Of a stretch of 64,000 bases of DNA, positions 22,470 through 32,081 are shown piece after piece; position 1 is the first letter of the stretch; each line of letters starts with the position of its first letter. Origin of the DNA: Pyxicephalus adspersus (Eukaryota > Chordata > Amphibia > Anura > Pyxicephalidae); NCBI RefSeq assembly GCF_032062135.1, contig NC_092860.1, positions 63,669,330-63,733,329 of the forward strand, written 5' to 3'. The notes under the pieces are model-generated. The model was not told the DNA's origin, did not search any database, and saw nothing but the letters and a program-made list of their open reading frames with translations. Both the position numbers and the translations under genes were made by a program.

Positions 22470-24186
22470 TAGTGTTGGTCGAATAGCTCACTTTTCGATT
22501 CGGCAGCTATTCACTCGAATAGAGCAAAAAAATTTGGGTGGTCGAATGTCAAAGTCGAACACCATTAAAGTCAATAGGAGGAAAAATTTGGTTTTTTTTC
22601 AGCACTGTATAGAGCTTCTACAGCCTCCAAACAGATGTAAAAAAGATACATTATAAAAGGATACATAAAAAGATACATTGTAAAAGGATACATAAAAGGA
22701 TACATTATAAAAAGATACAAAACACTATTACATACCCCTGTACTTCACATGAAGATTAAAGAGCACCTGTCACATCAATATTAGGCTAAAGCTAGGTACA
22801 CACTTCCAATAATTATTGTTAGAAAATGAACGATTACGACCGATCAACGATTATGCACGATTATACTTGAACAATCATATTGTGCACAATTCCATTCATG
22901 CTGTAACAATATGATCGTTCATATATAATCCACCAACAGTGTCCACACGCTAGATACAATTGTTTGAACGATGCAGGGAGGGACATGTAAAGGAGAAAGT
23001 ATACCGCAGAAACATGCACAATCACTGAACGACAAGATACTGTACACACGATAGATAGTGAAAGATCGTCGGCCAATCAGATCCACCGTGGCGGTCGTTC
23101 ATTTCCAACGACAATCCTCGTTCATCGGCGTCCTTGGTCACTTTTTTTGGGCCAATCGGTTGTTCATCGATCGTTCGTCGGTCGTTTCTATTGATAATAA
23201 TTGGACGTGTGTATGCAGCTTTAGTCTACACGGACTGTTTCCCCAGCGTTTAACCTGAGGTTTTTTAAAGCCCATGTTTGAAGTCCCCATGCATTCCTAT
23301 GGGCTAATCTACACCTTTCCTTCAGGCACTGTTTCCTTCAGGCACATTTTTGAGGGTTATCTTAAACGTTGCTTGCAACATTTAAAAAATTAAAATGCTG
23401 GATAAATGCGGGAAAACGCATGAACTCAATGGAGGTATTTTCAAGCGTTTTTAAGCTTTTATGAAAGCTTCCATTGAAAACAATGGGGGCTTTTATAAAA
23501 CAATTTTAGCGGGACTTTGGAATCTGGAAGCCCCCTTTAATAAGGAGACTCCAAGTTTCTCCACCGCCCCACCCTGGGGAATGAGAACAGGGGTACATAA
23601 ATCCCCTTACTCATTCCCTGAAAGGGTTAAAATTTAAGTAAAAAAAGGACAAGGCTTTAATGGTAAATTATTTTATTAATGTGTGTGTTTGTGTAAATAA
23701 ACTTTTTTTTTTTTACAGGTTATCCCAATGACAGGAGGATTTCCAGGGTTGCAATGAACACAGCCCTGGAAATCCTCCTGACAGTGAGGGATTGCAGGGC
23801 ACTAGGGGTTAAATGAGTAAAAAAAAGTCTCTCCATTCACCCCTAGTGCTCTGGCTGAGGTTTTACATTTCTCAGCCATTCAGCACTAGAGATGAATGGG
23901 CAGACTTGTGCCCATTCATCTTTAGTGCTCTGTGATTGGCTGAGAAATAGGAAATCCTGATGACAGCTCAAGCATCATCAGGATTTCCCTTTCCTCAGCC
24001 AATCCGGGAGCAGAGCAATCAGCAGAAAAATAAAAACACATACAAATAAATTAATTTAAGATTAATTTTTATTTTTATTTTTTTTTTTATTTCGAATCCC
24101 GTGTTTTTCGGGTCGGGTCTATCCGAATTTGAACAGCCATATTCAGGTCGAATATAGGGACAACCCGAATTCGAACATCAACACTA
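22470..24186. mobile_element. hAT MITE (TAGTGTTG ends), 1717 bp, exact 8-bp target duplication
   Basis: The ends are TAGTGTTGGTCGAATAGCTC and CGAACATCAACACTA. CTAGGGAG is duplicated at 22462..22469 and 24187..24194, the 8-bp signature of hAT transposition. It contains a nested Harbinger-type MITE (22790..23220) and several internal hairpins (for example 23729..23783). No transposase. It is a longer relative of the element at 29337..29972 and shares terminal sequence with hAT-2 at 37499. Confidence 0.88.
22790..23220. mobile_element. Harbinger-type MITE nested in the hAT MITE
   Basis: The ends AGCTAGGTACACACTTCC and GGACGTGTGTATGCAGCT are inverted repeats, flanked by TAA and TTA (TWA-type 3-bp target). 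The body carries many CGAT/ATCG words. The first part of the same insertion is kept in the smaller hAT MITE (29655..29715), so it was present before the two copies separated. A relative with cleaner ends is at 27827..28157. Confidence 0.65.
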
Positions 24187-24200
24187 CTAGGGAGGGTAAA

Positions 24201-24384
24201 GTGTCACATAAATGCACAGCTCCAAAATTGTGTTCTATTTCATTTCTCAAAGGACTAAACACTGTTTGTCCTCACGTAGACTACCTGGTTTGGTTGTAAC
24301 CCAAAGATGATGTGCTAAAATATGTAATTCATACATTTAATGTACACATTTTTCTATGTAAATATTCACATGCAGACATTTTCA
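24201..24384. other. Short spacer, probably Harbinger 3' flank
   Basis: Nothing recognised besides the end of the family A element on the left and the transposase remnant on the right. Confidence 0.4.
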
Positions 24385-24719
24385 ATCAGTTTATCCCTGA
24401 CTTGACGTTCCTCTGCTTGTTTGTGAGCTGGAGGCATACAAAATTTCACCACCAGGCTGTGCCAAGCCCAATGGTGTGCTCCATGACAAGCTTTGCTTGT
24501 GACTGGGGGTGATGCACTGGTGTCATAAGCCATGGAAGTTGCCCATATCCTTTGTCACCTGTTAAAAGAAAAAAAAAAAAGTTATGGGTATTCTACTAGG
24601 TGTTCTCTGGGTTCAGTGTAACCCTAGAGGTTCTTACAAAGGTTGCTAAGGGTTGTGCTCTCAGGTCAGTTTAGTGCTTTTTGGTTGTTAGGAGCCATTC
24701 TGACTACCACACTAACATA

Positions 24720-25639
24720 CCGTGTTTCCCCGATTTTAGGACATCCCCATTAAGTAAGCCACCCCCGATTTTTAAAAAAATAATTAAAATAAGACACTCA
24801 CCCGTTTATAAGACAGCTCCAGATATCCGATTCTGCGTGTGTGTCCTTTATGCTGGCTGCAGCGTGTGTGTCTCTGATGCTGGCTGCAGGGCGTGTCTAT
24901 TCCTGAGCCAAACTGAAAGTAAAAAGCCTGCACACGATTCTGAACAAGGAAGCAAGCTGCTGATCCCTGCACTAACGGAGATCCCTGCACTTAATTACAG
25001 GTAAGTGATCAGAAGGGGACAATGGAGTCAATGTAATAGAGTGATCAGAAGGGGACAATCATTTCATAGTTATCAGAAGAGGACAATCATTTCATAGTGA
25101 TCAGAAGGGGACAATTATTTCATAGTGATCAGAAGGGGACAATCATTTCATAGTGATCAGAAGGGGACAATCATTGCATAGAGTGATCAGAAGGGGACAA
25201 TCAATGGCATAGAGTGATCAGAAGGGGACAATCAATGGCATAGAGTGATCAGAAGGGGATAATCAATGGCATAGAGTGATCAGAAGGGGACAGTCAATGG
25301 CATAGAGTGATCAGAAGGGGATAATCAATGGCATAGAGTGATCAGAAGGGGACAATCAATGGCATAGAGTGATCAGAAGGGGATAATCAATGGCATAGAG
25401 TGATCAGAAGGGGAATTTGAACGGCACATGAGTGATCAGAAGGGGAATATGAACGGCACATGAGTGATCAGAAGGGGACAATCAATGGAACATGAGTGAT
25501 CATGAGTGACTTTCAACAATAAATGTGTACTGTAGTTCTTCTTCATGGAAAAATAAGACATCCCCTGAAAATAAGACCCAGGGCATATTTTGGCATTTCA
25601 AAAAATATAAGAGAGTGCCTTATAATCGGGGAAACAGGG
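24720..25639 (+). mobile_element. TA-flanked MITE (GTTTCCCCGA type), 920 bp
   Basis: TA stands on both sides (24718..24719 and 25640..25641). The ends CCGTGTTTCCCCGATTTTAG and TATAATCGGGGAAACAGGG are inverted repeats. Inside are AAAATAAGACACTCACCCG and GATTCTGCGTGTG, shared with the other TA-flanked type at 3464 and 20177, then a 31-bp tandem array. It sits inside the intron of the Harbinger transposase pseudogene. Confidence 0.8.
25003..25505 (+). repeat. 31-bp tandem array, about 16 units
   Basis: The unit is AGTGATCAGAAGGGGACAAT followed by CAATGGCATAG, with variants CATTTCATAGT and GAACGGCACATG. The same unit, in reverse, fills the body of the other TA-flanked MITE at 20235..20400. Confidence 0.92.
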
Positions 25640-26345
25640 TATTGTGAGCTGTGGACAATAGTTATAGTAGGGCTTCTGTGAACACCTGAAAGTTAGTTAA
25701 AGGGTTCCCTCTTGGTCACAATATTGTACAGTAAGGTAAAAGTTTTGCAGGCAGCAGTCACTGATTTCTTCTTAATGTTATTCAATGTGACAATATGTTG
25801 TGGAGGACCTATGCAAAGATACTTTGATGTGTATGACTGCAACTTCTTAGCAACATATTAGGTGTCTTTAGGATTTGACTACTGTTAGTTGTATTACAGT
25901 AATAACATTATACATTACCTACTAACCAACCCTCTGGCTTTTCTCCAGACTTGAAATTCTGGTAGAGGGCTGTCTGATGCAGGATATAGGCATCATGGCA
26001 TGACCCTGGGAATCCTGTACGTACACTCATGATTCTCCTGTTGGCATCACAGACTACTTGCACATTCAGTGAATAATACTGCTTTCGGTTTCAAAATGAT
26101 ATTTCCCGTTCTTTAGGGGCTTGAACTGCCACATGGGTGCAGCCAAAGGCCCCCAAAATATTCGGAAATCCCACTTGCCTGGAGAAATCCACCTTTGCAT
26201 TCCTCCACTCCTAAACAGTGTGAGGGAAATGAATATACCAGATCCACATCAACAGGAGGAGGTCGTTGAGCCACTGCAGAGAGGCCTGAAGGAGATTCAA
26301 GGTAATTTGGTTTGTGTGTTCAGCCTTCCAAAAGATAAATAAGAA

Positions 26346-26708
26346 ACTTCAATCTCTATATTAATTTTTTTTTACATTTTATTTAAAGAAGTTTATGGTC
26401 CTGCCTTCCTTTAGGGATATCTGCCTGGTTATTGAGTTAAATATTACAAACAGACTCCAATTTCTGCATGATTTTCGTTTGTCTTTGCTAAATATTGTGG
26501 ACTTTAGATATGTGGAGATTTGTCCACACATTCATTCATTTTGATGTCATGTGCCTTTGTAGAACATCTGTGTCCTCTGGTTTGTGGTTCTGGAGATTTT
26601 TTGCTGGCTTCATCCACTGTGAAGGTAGAACTGGTAAATTTGCATTTTTGTTTTTATGGGTTTCTGGGAGGGGTGAATGAACATTTCCTAATCTGTTGCA
26701 TTTGAATG
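26346..26708. other. Non-coding stretch, nothing recognised
   Basis: Probably the upstream part of the Harbinger element; no Myb-like partner gene was recognised here. Confidence 0.35.
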
Positions 26709-27036
26709 CAGAGCTGAAGTCATACACCGAATATCCGTCCACCAAACGAAGTACACAAGGGCATAACACAACACAAACAATAGGTCAGGATCAGGCAAGG
26801 TCAGCAACAGTAAATCAGATGAAACACACTTCAGCACAGATTAGTCCAGCTATACGCTACTACAGGCACTGGTGACTGGGAGCAGAGAGGCTATTAAGTC
26901 CCAGCAGGCAATAACAGTACAGGACTGAGTCAGGATCTGATCATCCTCTTGAATCCCCTTCAGCTGTGCACAGCCTAACAATGGATGCTGGGGATGCCAA
27001 AAAACACATCAGGCTGCACAACTAAAGGGTAGTATG
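26709..27036 (-). mobile_element. Gypsy LTR-like flank, left copy
   Basis: It shares CCGTCCACCAAACGAAGTACA, GGTCAGGATCAGGCAAGG, GGCACTGGTGACTGGGAGC and GTGCACAGCCTAACAATGGA with the repeat at 13306..13905. It directly adjoins the C-terminal end of the gag remnant, so in minus orientation it would be the 3' flank. Confidence 0.55.
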
Positions 27037-27647
27037 CAGCGCTCACAAAGACTGCGCTCAATCCTAATGGACAATTCGATAGTCTGGTAAAGGAAGGTTG
27101 AGAAAAATATCCTTAATTGCATTAGATAGACCCAGGTGAAATTGGCTTCTGAGCGCTGGCTCGTTCCACTTGAATGTACAGCCCAGCAGCGGAACCCAGC
27201 AACATATTCCTCCACTGGCCTGTGACCCTACTGAAGACCATGAAGTTTTGCCTATGCAGTTGAAGCCAGGTCAGGGTCAGCATACATGAATCTCCATTGC
27301 CTTGAAAAATGCATCCACTGAAGCGAGGGCTGGGTCCCCCTGAGGCAGATTGAAGGCCCATGTCTGGAAATCACCCTGGAGTAGGGAGATGACTAGGCCC
27401 ACTCTCTGAGATTCTGTGCTTCTGTGAGAGTGGCCGCAGTAGAAAATATAACTTGCATGCATTATTGAAATTGGCAAACTTTTGGCGTTCACCTGAAAAT
27501 TTCTCTGACAGGAATCTTGGGTTCCACAGGAGGCACCGCCACAGTAAGAACAGAACTCTGGCTTTGAATCTCCTGAGCGGCAACATGCTGTATCAATTCA
27601 TTTACAACATCCGTCAGGAGCCAAATTTGTTCATAGAGTTCCTCCAT
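27037..27647 (-). pseudogene. Ty3/Gypsy gag remnant
   Basis: On the minus strand a start MEELYEQIWLLTDVV (ATG at 27647) leads into a capsid-like region: LLQGDFQTWAFNLPQGDPAL near 27390, FFKAMEIHV near 27300, a VEEYVAGFRCWA block near 27200 and LSIRIERSLCERC near 27050. These match the Gypsy gag blocks (G-rA-tWa, the EEYvaeFRrWA helix and the SIRIDRRLRER end). Stops and frameshifts are frequent, and nothing of protease, reverse transcriptase or integrase follows. The element is a deletion remnant of gag between two LTR-like flanks. It is a decayed retrotransposon without a visible envelope gene. Confidence 0.78.
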
Positions 27648-27670
27648 GGCGGTGGGTGGTTTTGTTTGGC

Positions 27671-28380
27671 CTGTTGTAATTTAAGGCCCTGGTCAGCACC
27701 AGTCCTCACCAGACACCAGTCTCCAATCTAACACCTCTTCACCTTCAGTCTTCACCTATTGCAAGCCCCTGCTCAGCCTCAGGAGACTGGTTACTTCTCC
27801 CAGCACTCTGTTGCCCCCAGGACTTAAGCTGCGTACACACTTCCAATTTTTGTCGTTGGAAAGGATCTTTCACGATCCTTTCCAATGACAAGGGAGTGCA
27901 CGATGCATGAACGGTGCTGTACATACAGCACCGTTCATGCTCTATGGAGAGGGGAGGGGGAGAGCGACGGAGCGGCACCCTGCTGCGCGCTCTCCCCTTC
28001 CCTTTCATTAGGATCGGCTGTCATCCATCGTCCGTGGATCCGGCAGGTCGGTCGTCCGGACGATGGACGACACCGACTGTACACACGGCAGATTTTCGCC
28101 CGATAATTGGCCGATGCCGATTATCGGGCGATAAAAATCTGACGTGTGTACGTAGCTTTAGTGTGCAGGGATTGTGTCTGGGGATAGGCTGACAACAAGC
28201 CAGGGGCCCACAGATAAAACAGAGAGGCTTTAAAGTCCCAGCAACCAATAGCAATTCAGAACTAAGTCAGGAGCTGATCAGCCTCTAGAATCCCCTTCAG
28301 CAGTGTACAGCAAAACAATGGATGCTGGGGATGCCATAAAATACATCAGGCTGCACGACCAAAGGGAAGCAGAGGCTGCT
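27671..28380 (-). mobile_element. Gypsy LTR-like flank, right copy, with a Harbinger-type MITE inside
   Basis: It begins TGTAATTTAAGGCCCTGGTC and holds GCAAGCCCCTGCTCAGCC and TTGCCCCCAGGACTTA. It is then interrupted at 27827..28157 and resumes GTGTGCAGGG, GGGGATAGGCTGACAACAAG and ACAATGGATGCTGGGGATGC. The same order is uninterrupted at 13306..13905. It lies upstream of gag on the minus strand and would be the 5' LTR plus leader. Confidence 0.6.
27827..28157. mobile_element. Harbinger-type MITE, 331 bp, TTA target duplication
   Basis: The ends are AGCTGCGTACACACTTCC and GACGTGTGTACGTAGCT, inverted repeats. TTA stands on both sides (27824..27826 and 28158..28160). Removing the element and one TTA restores the uninterrupted LTR word seen near 13433. 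A 3-bp TWA duplication is typical of PIF/Harbinger. Non-coding; the body includes CCGATAATTGG and ATTATCGGGCG inverted words. Confidence 0.85.
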
Positions 28381-29309
28381 GCTATATTAGTTCTCCTGGC
28401 TGCTGCAAATGACATCGCTGGACAGAGTAAACAGTGTTTTATAATGCACAGCACAGAGTCCCCGGACAGATGAGCATCTCCTAACAGTGGGTATGTATAG
28501 TCCTTTCCTTGAAGAACAACAACAAAGACATATGCTGATATGCTGATGATATGCTGTGTCTGGTTGAATTGGTCAAACAACAAGCATCGGCCATATTGGC
28601 TCTCTACATGTCACAAGTTGATTATCTCTGTAATATGGTAACTGAATCCCTGAGCCAACAATATTTATTGAGACAAGCATATCTTCACAAGCTGGATTTG
28701 CTAATCCCAAGAAACTGACCTCAGTCCATCAGTTCTACCCTTTTCCCCTATTTCTGTCCCACCCTTTTCCCTGACGTCTGTCCAGCCCTTTACCCCTACT
28801 TCTTCTTTGGCTTCCCCTCCACCTCCTCCAAGCCCAGGTCCACTTTCTGCAGGCTCAAATTCACTTTCTGCAAGCCCATGTCCTCCTCCTGCAGGCCCTG
28901 CTCCTCCCAGGGACCCACCACCAGGTCCAGGCCAAGGACTGTGCCTGGCCTCGTGACCTTTAACAGGTAATTATGCTTGCTAATTGGCCAACTACGTTTT
29001 CTGTTGCTAAAATACTAAGGGGTTCAGCTGTGTACTGGTTGCAAAATGTTTTTTGAATTATGTTACAATCACAATTAGTTTGAAGAGGACACCTCTGACA
29101 AACACAACTCTTAGAAGGTTATAGTATTTTTGCAGAGATGACCAGAGAGGAATGCAGGAATGGAACCCTTCCAAGCTTAAAAACAGGTTGGTGTAGGATA
29201 AGACCATGTTATATATTTATCCAGGTTGCTGTACAACTATTGGGTAAAAACAAATTTTTGTTTTGTTGTGTAAAGGGCACCAAGGATGTATGTAAAAACA
29301 TTACAAAAG
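28381..29309. other. Mostly non-coding stretch with a proline-rich reading
   Basis: At about 28780..28960 one plus frame reads a proline-rich stretch (SLASPPPPPSPGPLSAG, PPPGPGQGLCLAS) with no start of its own. It could be a low-complexity transposon tail or chance. Nothing else recognised. Confidence 0.3.
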
Positions 29310-29336
29310 GCATTCCGGTGGCCGATGACTGGCAGT

Positions 29337-29972
29337 TAGTGTTGGTCGAATAGCTCACTATTCGATTCGACAGCTATTCGACCGAATATAGCAAAAAAAT
29401 TCGGGTGGTCGAATTCGAATCCCATTAAAGTCAATGGGAGAAAAATTCGGGTTTGTTTCAGCACTGTGTAGAGCTTCTACAGCCTCCAAACAGATGTAAA
29501 AAGATACATTAGAAAATGATACATGAAAAGATACATTGTAAAGAGATACATTGTAAAAGGACACATAAAAAGATACAATATAAAAAGATACATAACACTA
29601 TTCCATACCCCTGTGCTTCACATGAATATTAAAGTGCACCTGTCAAATCAATTTTAGGCTAAAGCTAGGTACACACTTCCAATAATTATTGTTAGAAAAT
29701 GAACGATTACGATGATTGCTCTGCTCCCTGAGTTGCTGAGGAAAGGGAAATCCTGATCAGGCTTTCCCTTTCCTCAGGGAGCAGAGCAATCAGCGGAGCT
29801 TTATGCTGACAGCTCTGCTCCCCTGATCCTGGAGGCAATACGAGGGCAATAGAGGTTTTTTTTCCGAATTTTTGCTGTCGAATGCAGCAAAGTTCGGTTC
29901 GGGTATACCCGAATTCGAACAGCCATATTCAGGTCGAATATAAGGACAACCCGAATTCGAACATCAACACTA
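29337..29972. mobile_element. hAT MITE (TAGTGTTG ends), 636 bp, exact 8-bp target duplication
   Basis: The ends are TAGTGTTGGTCGAATAGCTC and CGAACATCAACACTA. CTGGCAGT is duplicated at 29329..29336 and 29973..29980. It is an internally deleted relative of 22470..24186: both share the AAAAGATACATT series and the start of the nested Harbinger-type insertion (29655..29715). A long hairpin, GATTGCTCTGCTCCCTGAG with CTCAGGGAGCAGAGCAATC, lies at about 29714..29791. The right ~100 bases match, in reverse, the left end of hAT-2. Confidence 0.92.
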
Positions 29973-30274
29973 CTGGCAGTGTAGGACGCGTGGTGGTGAA
30001 GCTCCTGCACTTGCCCCGGGAAAAATCAGCATCTCCAGCGACCAGCAACCTCCAAAATCCTGGGGCCTAAATCTAAAGTGTCCCAGAAAGGGGGACAGGG
30101 GAAACCGGCTGCCACTGGGTGGTTATCCACTCTCTTCCCCTCTCCTGGACAGCACATACGCAAAGCCGCGGCCGAGTCGCCGGCTCCAGAGGACTAGGCC
30201 GCAAAGCCTGGACCTCAAATTTTTGGCATCCCCCGCAGCCGCGGGACCAGACCATCTGAAATCTGGGCAGCAAA

Positions 30275-31083
30275 ATGGATTTTCAGGTCATACAGCGTAC
30301 CCTACAACAAGTCACCAATACTAGTACTGATTTGCAACAGAAGTGTTCTAAGCTTTCTTCAAAAATATCCACTCATGAGGTGATACTTACCCGTCATGAT
30401 GCACAGATTAATGATCTTCTCCTACTACGTGATGACGCAGAGAATCACAGCCGTAGGAAAAATATCCATATCGGGGGCTTCCTGAAACAGTTTCTATTGC
30501 AGAGCTTGCTACTGCTGTCCATACTATTTTTACCAAATTGTTGGGTATATCATCTGATGCTGACGTAGAAATTGATCAGGTTCATAGAACCCTGGGCCCA
30601 TGCAGTAGAAATCCTCAACGACCGAGAGACATGGTTTGTCGTATATGTTTTTACCGCATGAAAGAGGATATTATGCGTAAGGCCCGCAAGGAAAATTCTA
30701 TTGAGTATGCTGGAGCGCAACTACAGCTATTACCTAATCTGTCTAAACATACAGTCAACCTGCGTTGAGCTGCTAAACCTTTGTTATCGGGGCTACATGA
30801 TCGGAACATATGCTATAGATGGGGCTTTCCTTTTCGTTTAATTGTTCACAATGGCGGACAGAATTATGTTTTTCGTGACCCCTCAGATCTCCCACAGCTC
30901 CTGCAGGACCTCAATCTCCCAGATGTTGCCCTTCTAGATTGGCCAACTGCAGTTTCTCTTGTACGTAGTGGTTCTGCTGCTGCTCTTCACAGATCTAGAT
31001 TGGATACTTCCGTTTCTTCTGTTGCATTTTCTGATCACCAGATAATGTCGCCCACATTACCTCCAGCCCTTGGAGATCATTGA
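30275..31083 (+). pseudogene. L1-Tx1 ORF1 (RNA-binding protein) of the split L1
   Basis: It starts MDFQVIQRTLQQVTNTSTDL. A coiled coil follows (about residues 10..55, with heptads such as LQQKCSKLSSKI). The RRM-like part begins KNIHI. A one-base loss near 30475 shifts the frame there, and reading continues ETVSIAELATAVHTIF. ADVEIDQVHRTLGP (about 30553..30597) and RPRDMVCRICFY (about 30622) are the conserved core. The C-terminal domain holds GFPFRLIVHNGGQNYVF near 30820. An in-frame TGA at 30766..30768 stands where arginine is usual. The protein would coat L1 RNA and act as a chaperone. Two lesions make this a pseudogene. Matches the ORF1 at 53884..54706 in layout. Confidence 0.88.
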
Positions 31084-31455
31084 GGCAAGATGAGTACTAG
31101 ACCCATGCTGACTGCCTATAATATGGCTAATCCTGCTACTTTTTCTTTTTTTTATGACCTAGTGCCCTCTCTGGAGGTCACCTTGGTCGCTCTTCAACTG
31201 ATATGGGTATTGCAGGTTTTGTTGATATTAGGGATGAGCGAGCGAGATTATTAGGTTCGATCTTGCAGCGCATCGAGCTGTTCTCACTTACCGAACATTT
31301 AAGGGAGAATGGCCTTGTGATTCGCCATGAGGTCGTGCTCCCGTTGAACAAACAAGGGGAAATGCAGGGGGCGGGAACGCCAACTATTTCCGGCGGGAAT
31401 GGCGCGCCTGGGAGCGACATCATTTGCTCCCAGGATGCACAGCAAGGCCCAGCAG

Positions 31456-31490
31456 CCCAATCAGGAAAAATCTGAGCACAGGCATATATA
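31456..31490 (+). promoter_or_regulatory. CCAAT and TATA-like words of hAT-1
   Basis: CCCAATCAGG is followed about 25 bases later by GGCATATATAC, about 600 bases upstream of the transposase ATG. The layout resembles that in hAT-2. Position suggests a transposase promoter; activity is not shown. Confidence 0.35.
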
Positions 31491-32081
31491 CAAGGAATGA
31501 GTGAGGGGTTAGTCACTCAATCTTGTGTTCTGTGTGAGAGAGAGAACCAGGGAGAGAAGTACACTGTGACAGGGAAAGGTTAGGAGCCTTCTGTATATCT
31601 AGAAATATACAGATTGTGCAATTTTTCTTGTTACCTCTTGCTACTTATCCAAGGCAAAAACATTTCTGTGCTACTCTACAAAAAGAGATATTTCAGTCTG
31701 ATACCTCCTGCAATCTATCACAAAAGCCATTGTGCATTGTGACCGGGCAGGTTAGGAGCCTTCTGTATATCTCGAAATACACAGATTGTGCAGTTTTTCT
31801 TTCTTTCAAAAAAGGACAGAGATTTTACTGTGATCAAACTTGCTAAATATCCATAAGGCCAGAAAAAAATCTGTCTTTCTTAAAAAAAAAAAAAACAGAG
31901 AATTAAGTGTCATCAAACTTGATATATATCCACAAAGCCAGAAGAAATTCTGTCTTTCTCTCAAAAAAACCCCAAAAAAACAGAGATTTAAGTGTCACCA
32001 AACTTGCTATATATCCCCAAAGCCAGAAAAATTTCTGAGGACCGTTTGGTACAGGTGCATTTTTGCCCGAATAAGTTAAAG

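Larger units (their letters stand above)
21733..24200 (+). mobile_element. TIR element (family A, copy 3), split by a hAT MITE
   Basis: The left end is TTAACCACCCTAGCGGTT. The right end, after the inserted hAT MITE, is TACTGCTAGGGAGGGTAAA, giving matching inverted ends (CCCTAGCGGT against CCCTAGCAGT). Inside are GTATTGGATTCAATACAG near 22126, a GC-richer core 22180..22350, AAGGTAAGTCTTTATTT and two CTACCCCGAGT words. The parts follow the order seen at 11878..12344. It is interrupted at 22470..24186 by a hAT element that duplicated CTAGGGAG. Confidence 0.65.
24385..26345 (-). pseudogene. PIF/Harbinger (HARBI1-like) transposase pseudogene with an intron
   Basis: On the minus strand the nuclease core reads GFPNILGAFGCTHVAVQAP near 26170..26110, NRKQYYSLNVQVVCDANRRI near 26090..26030, TGFPGSCHDAYIL near 26015 and EKPEGWLVG near 25925. 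An intron starts at 25918 (G|GTAATG) and ends TTTCTTTTAACAG at 24559. The next exon joins in frame to give GDKGYGQLPWLMTP. The family uses a DDE triad. The first aspartate (usual GAIDCTHV) is G here, while the second (PGSxHD) is present. Stops occur in both exons, and the C-terminus is shortened after KLVMEHTIGLGT. The intron took in a 920-bp TA-flanked MITE. Possible source of, or relative to, the Harbinger-type MITEs nearby. Confidence 0.85.

Noticed and set aside
28780..28960. Proline-rich reading as a Harbinger Myb-like partner protein
   Set aside because: No SANT/Myb helix pattern was seen, and the reading has no start; low complexity alone is not enough.
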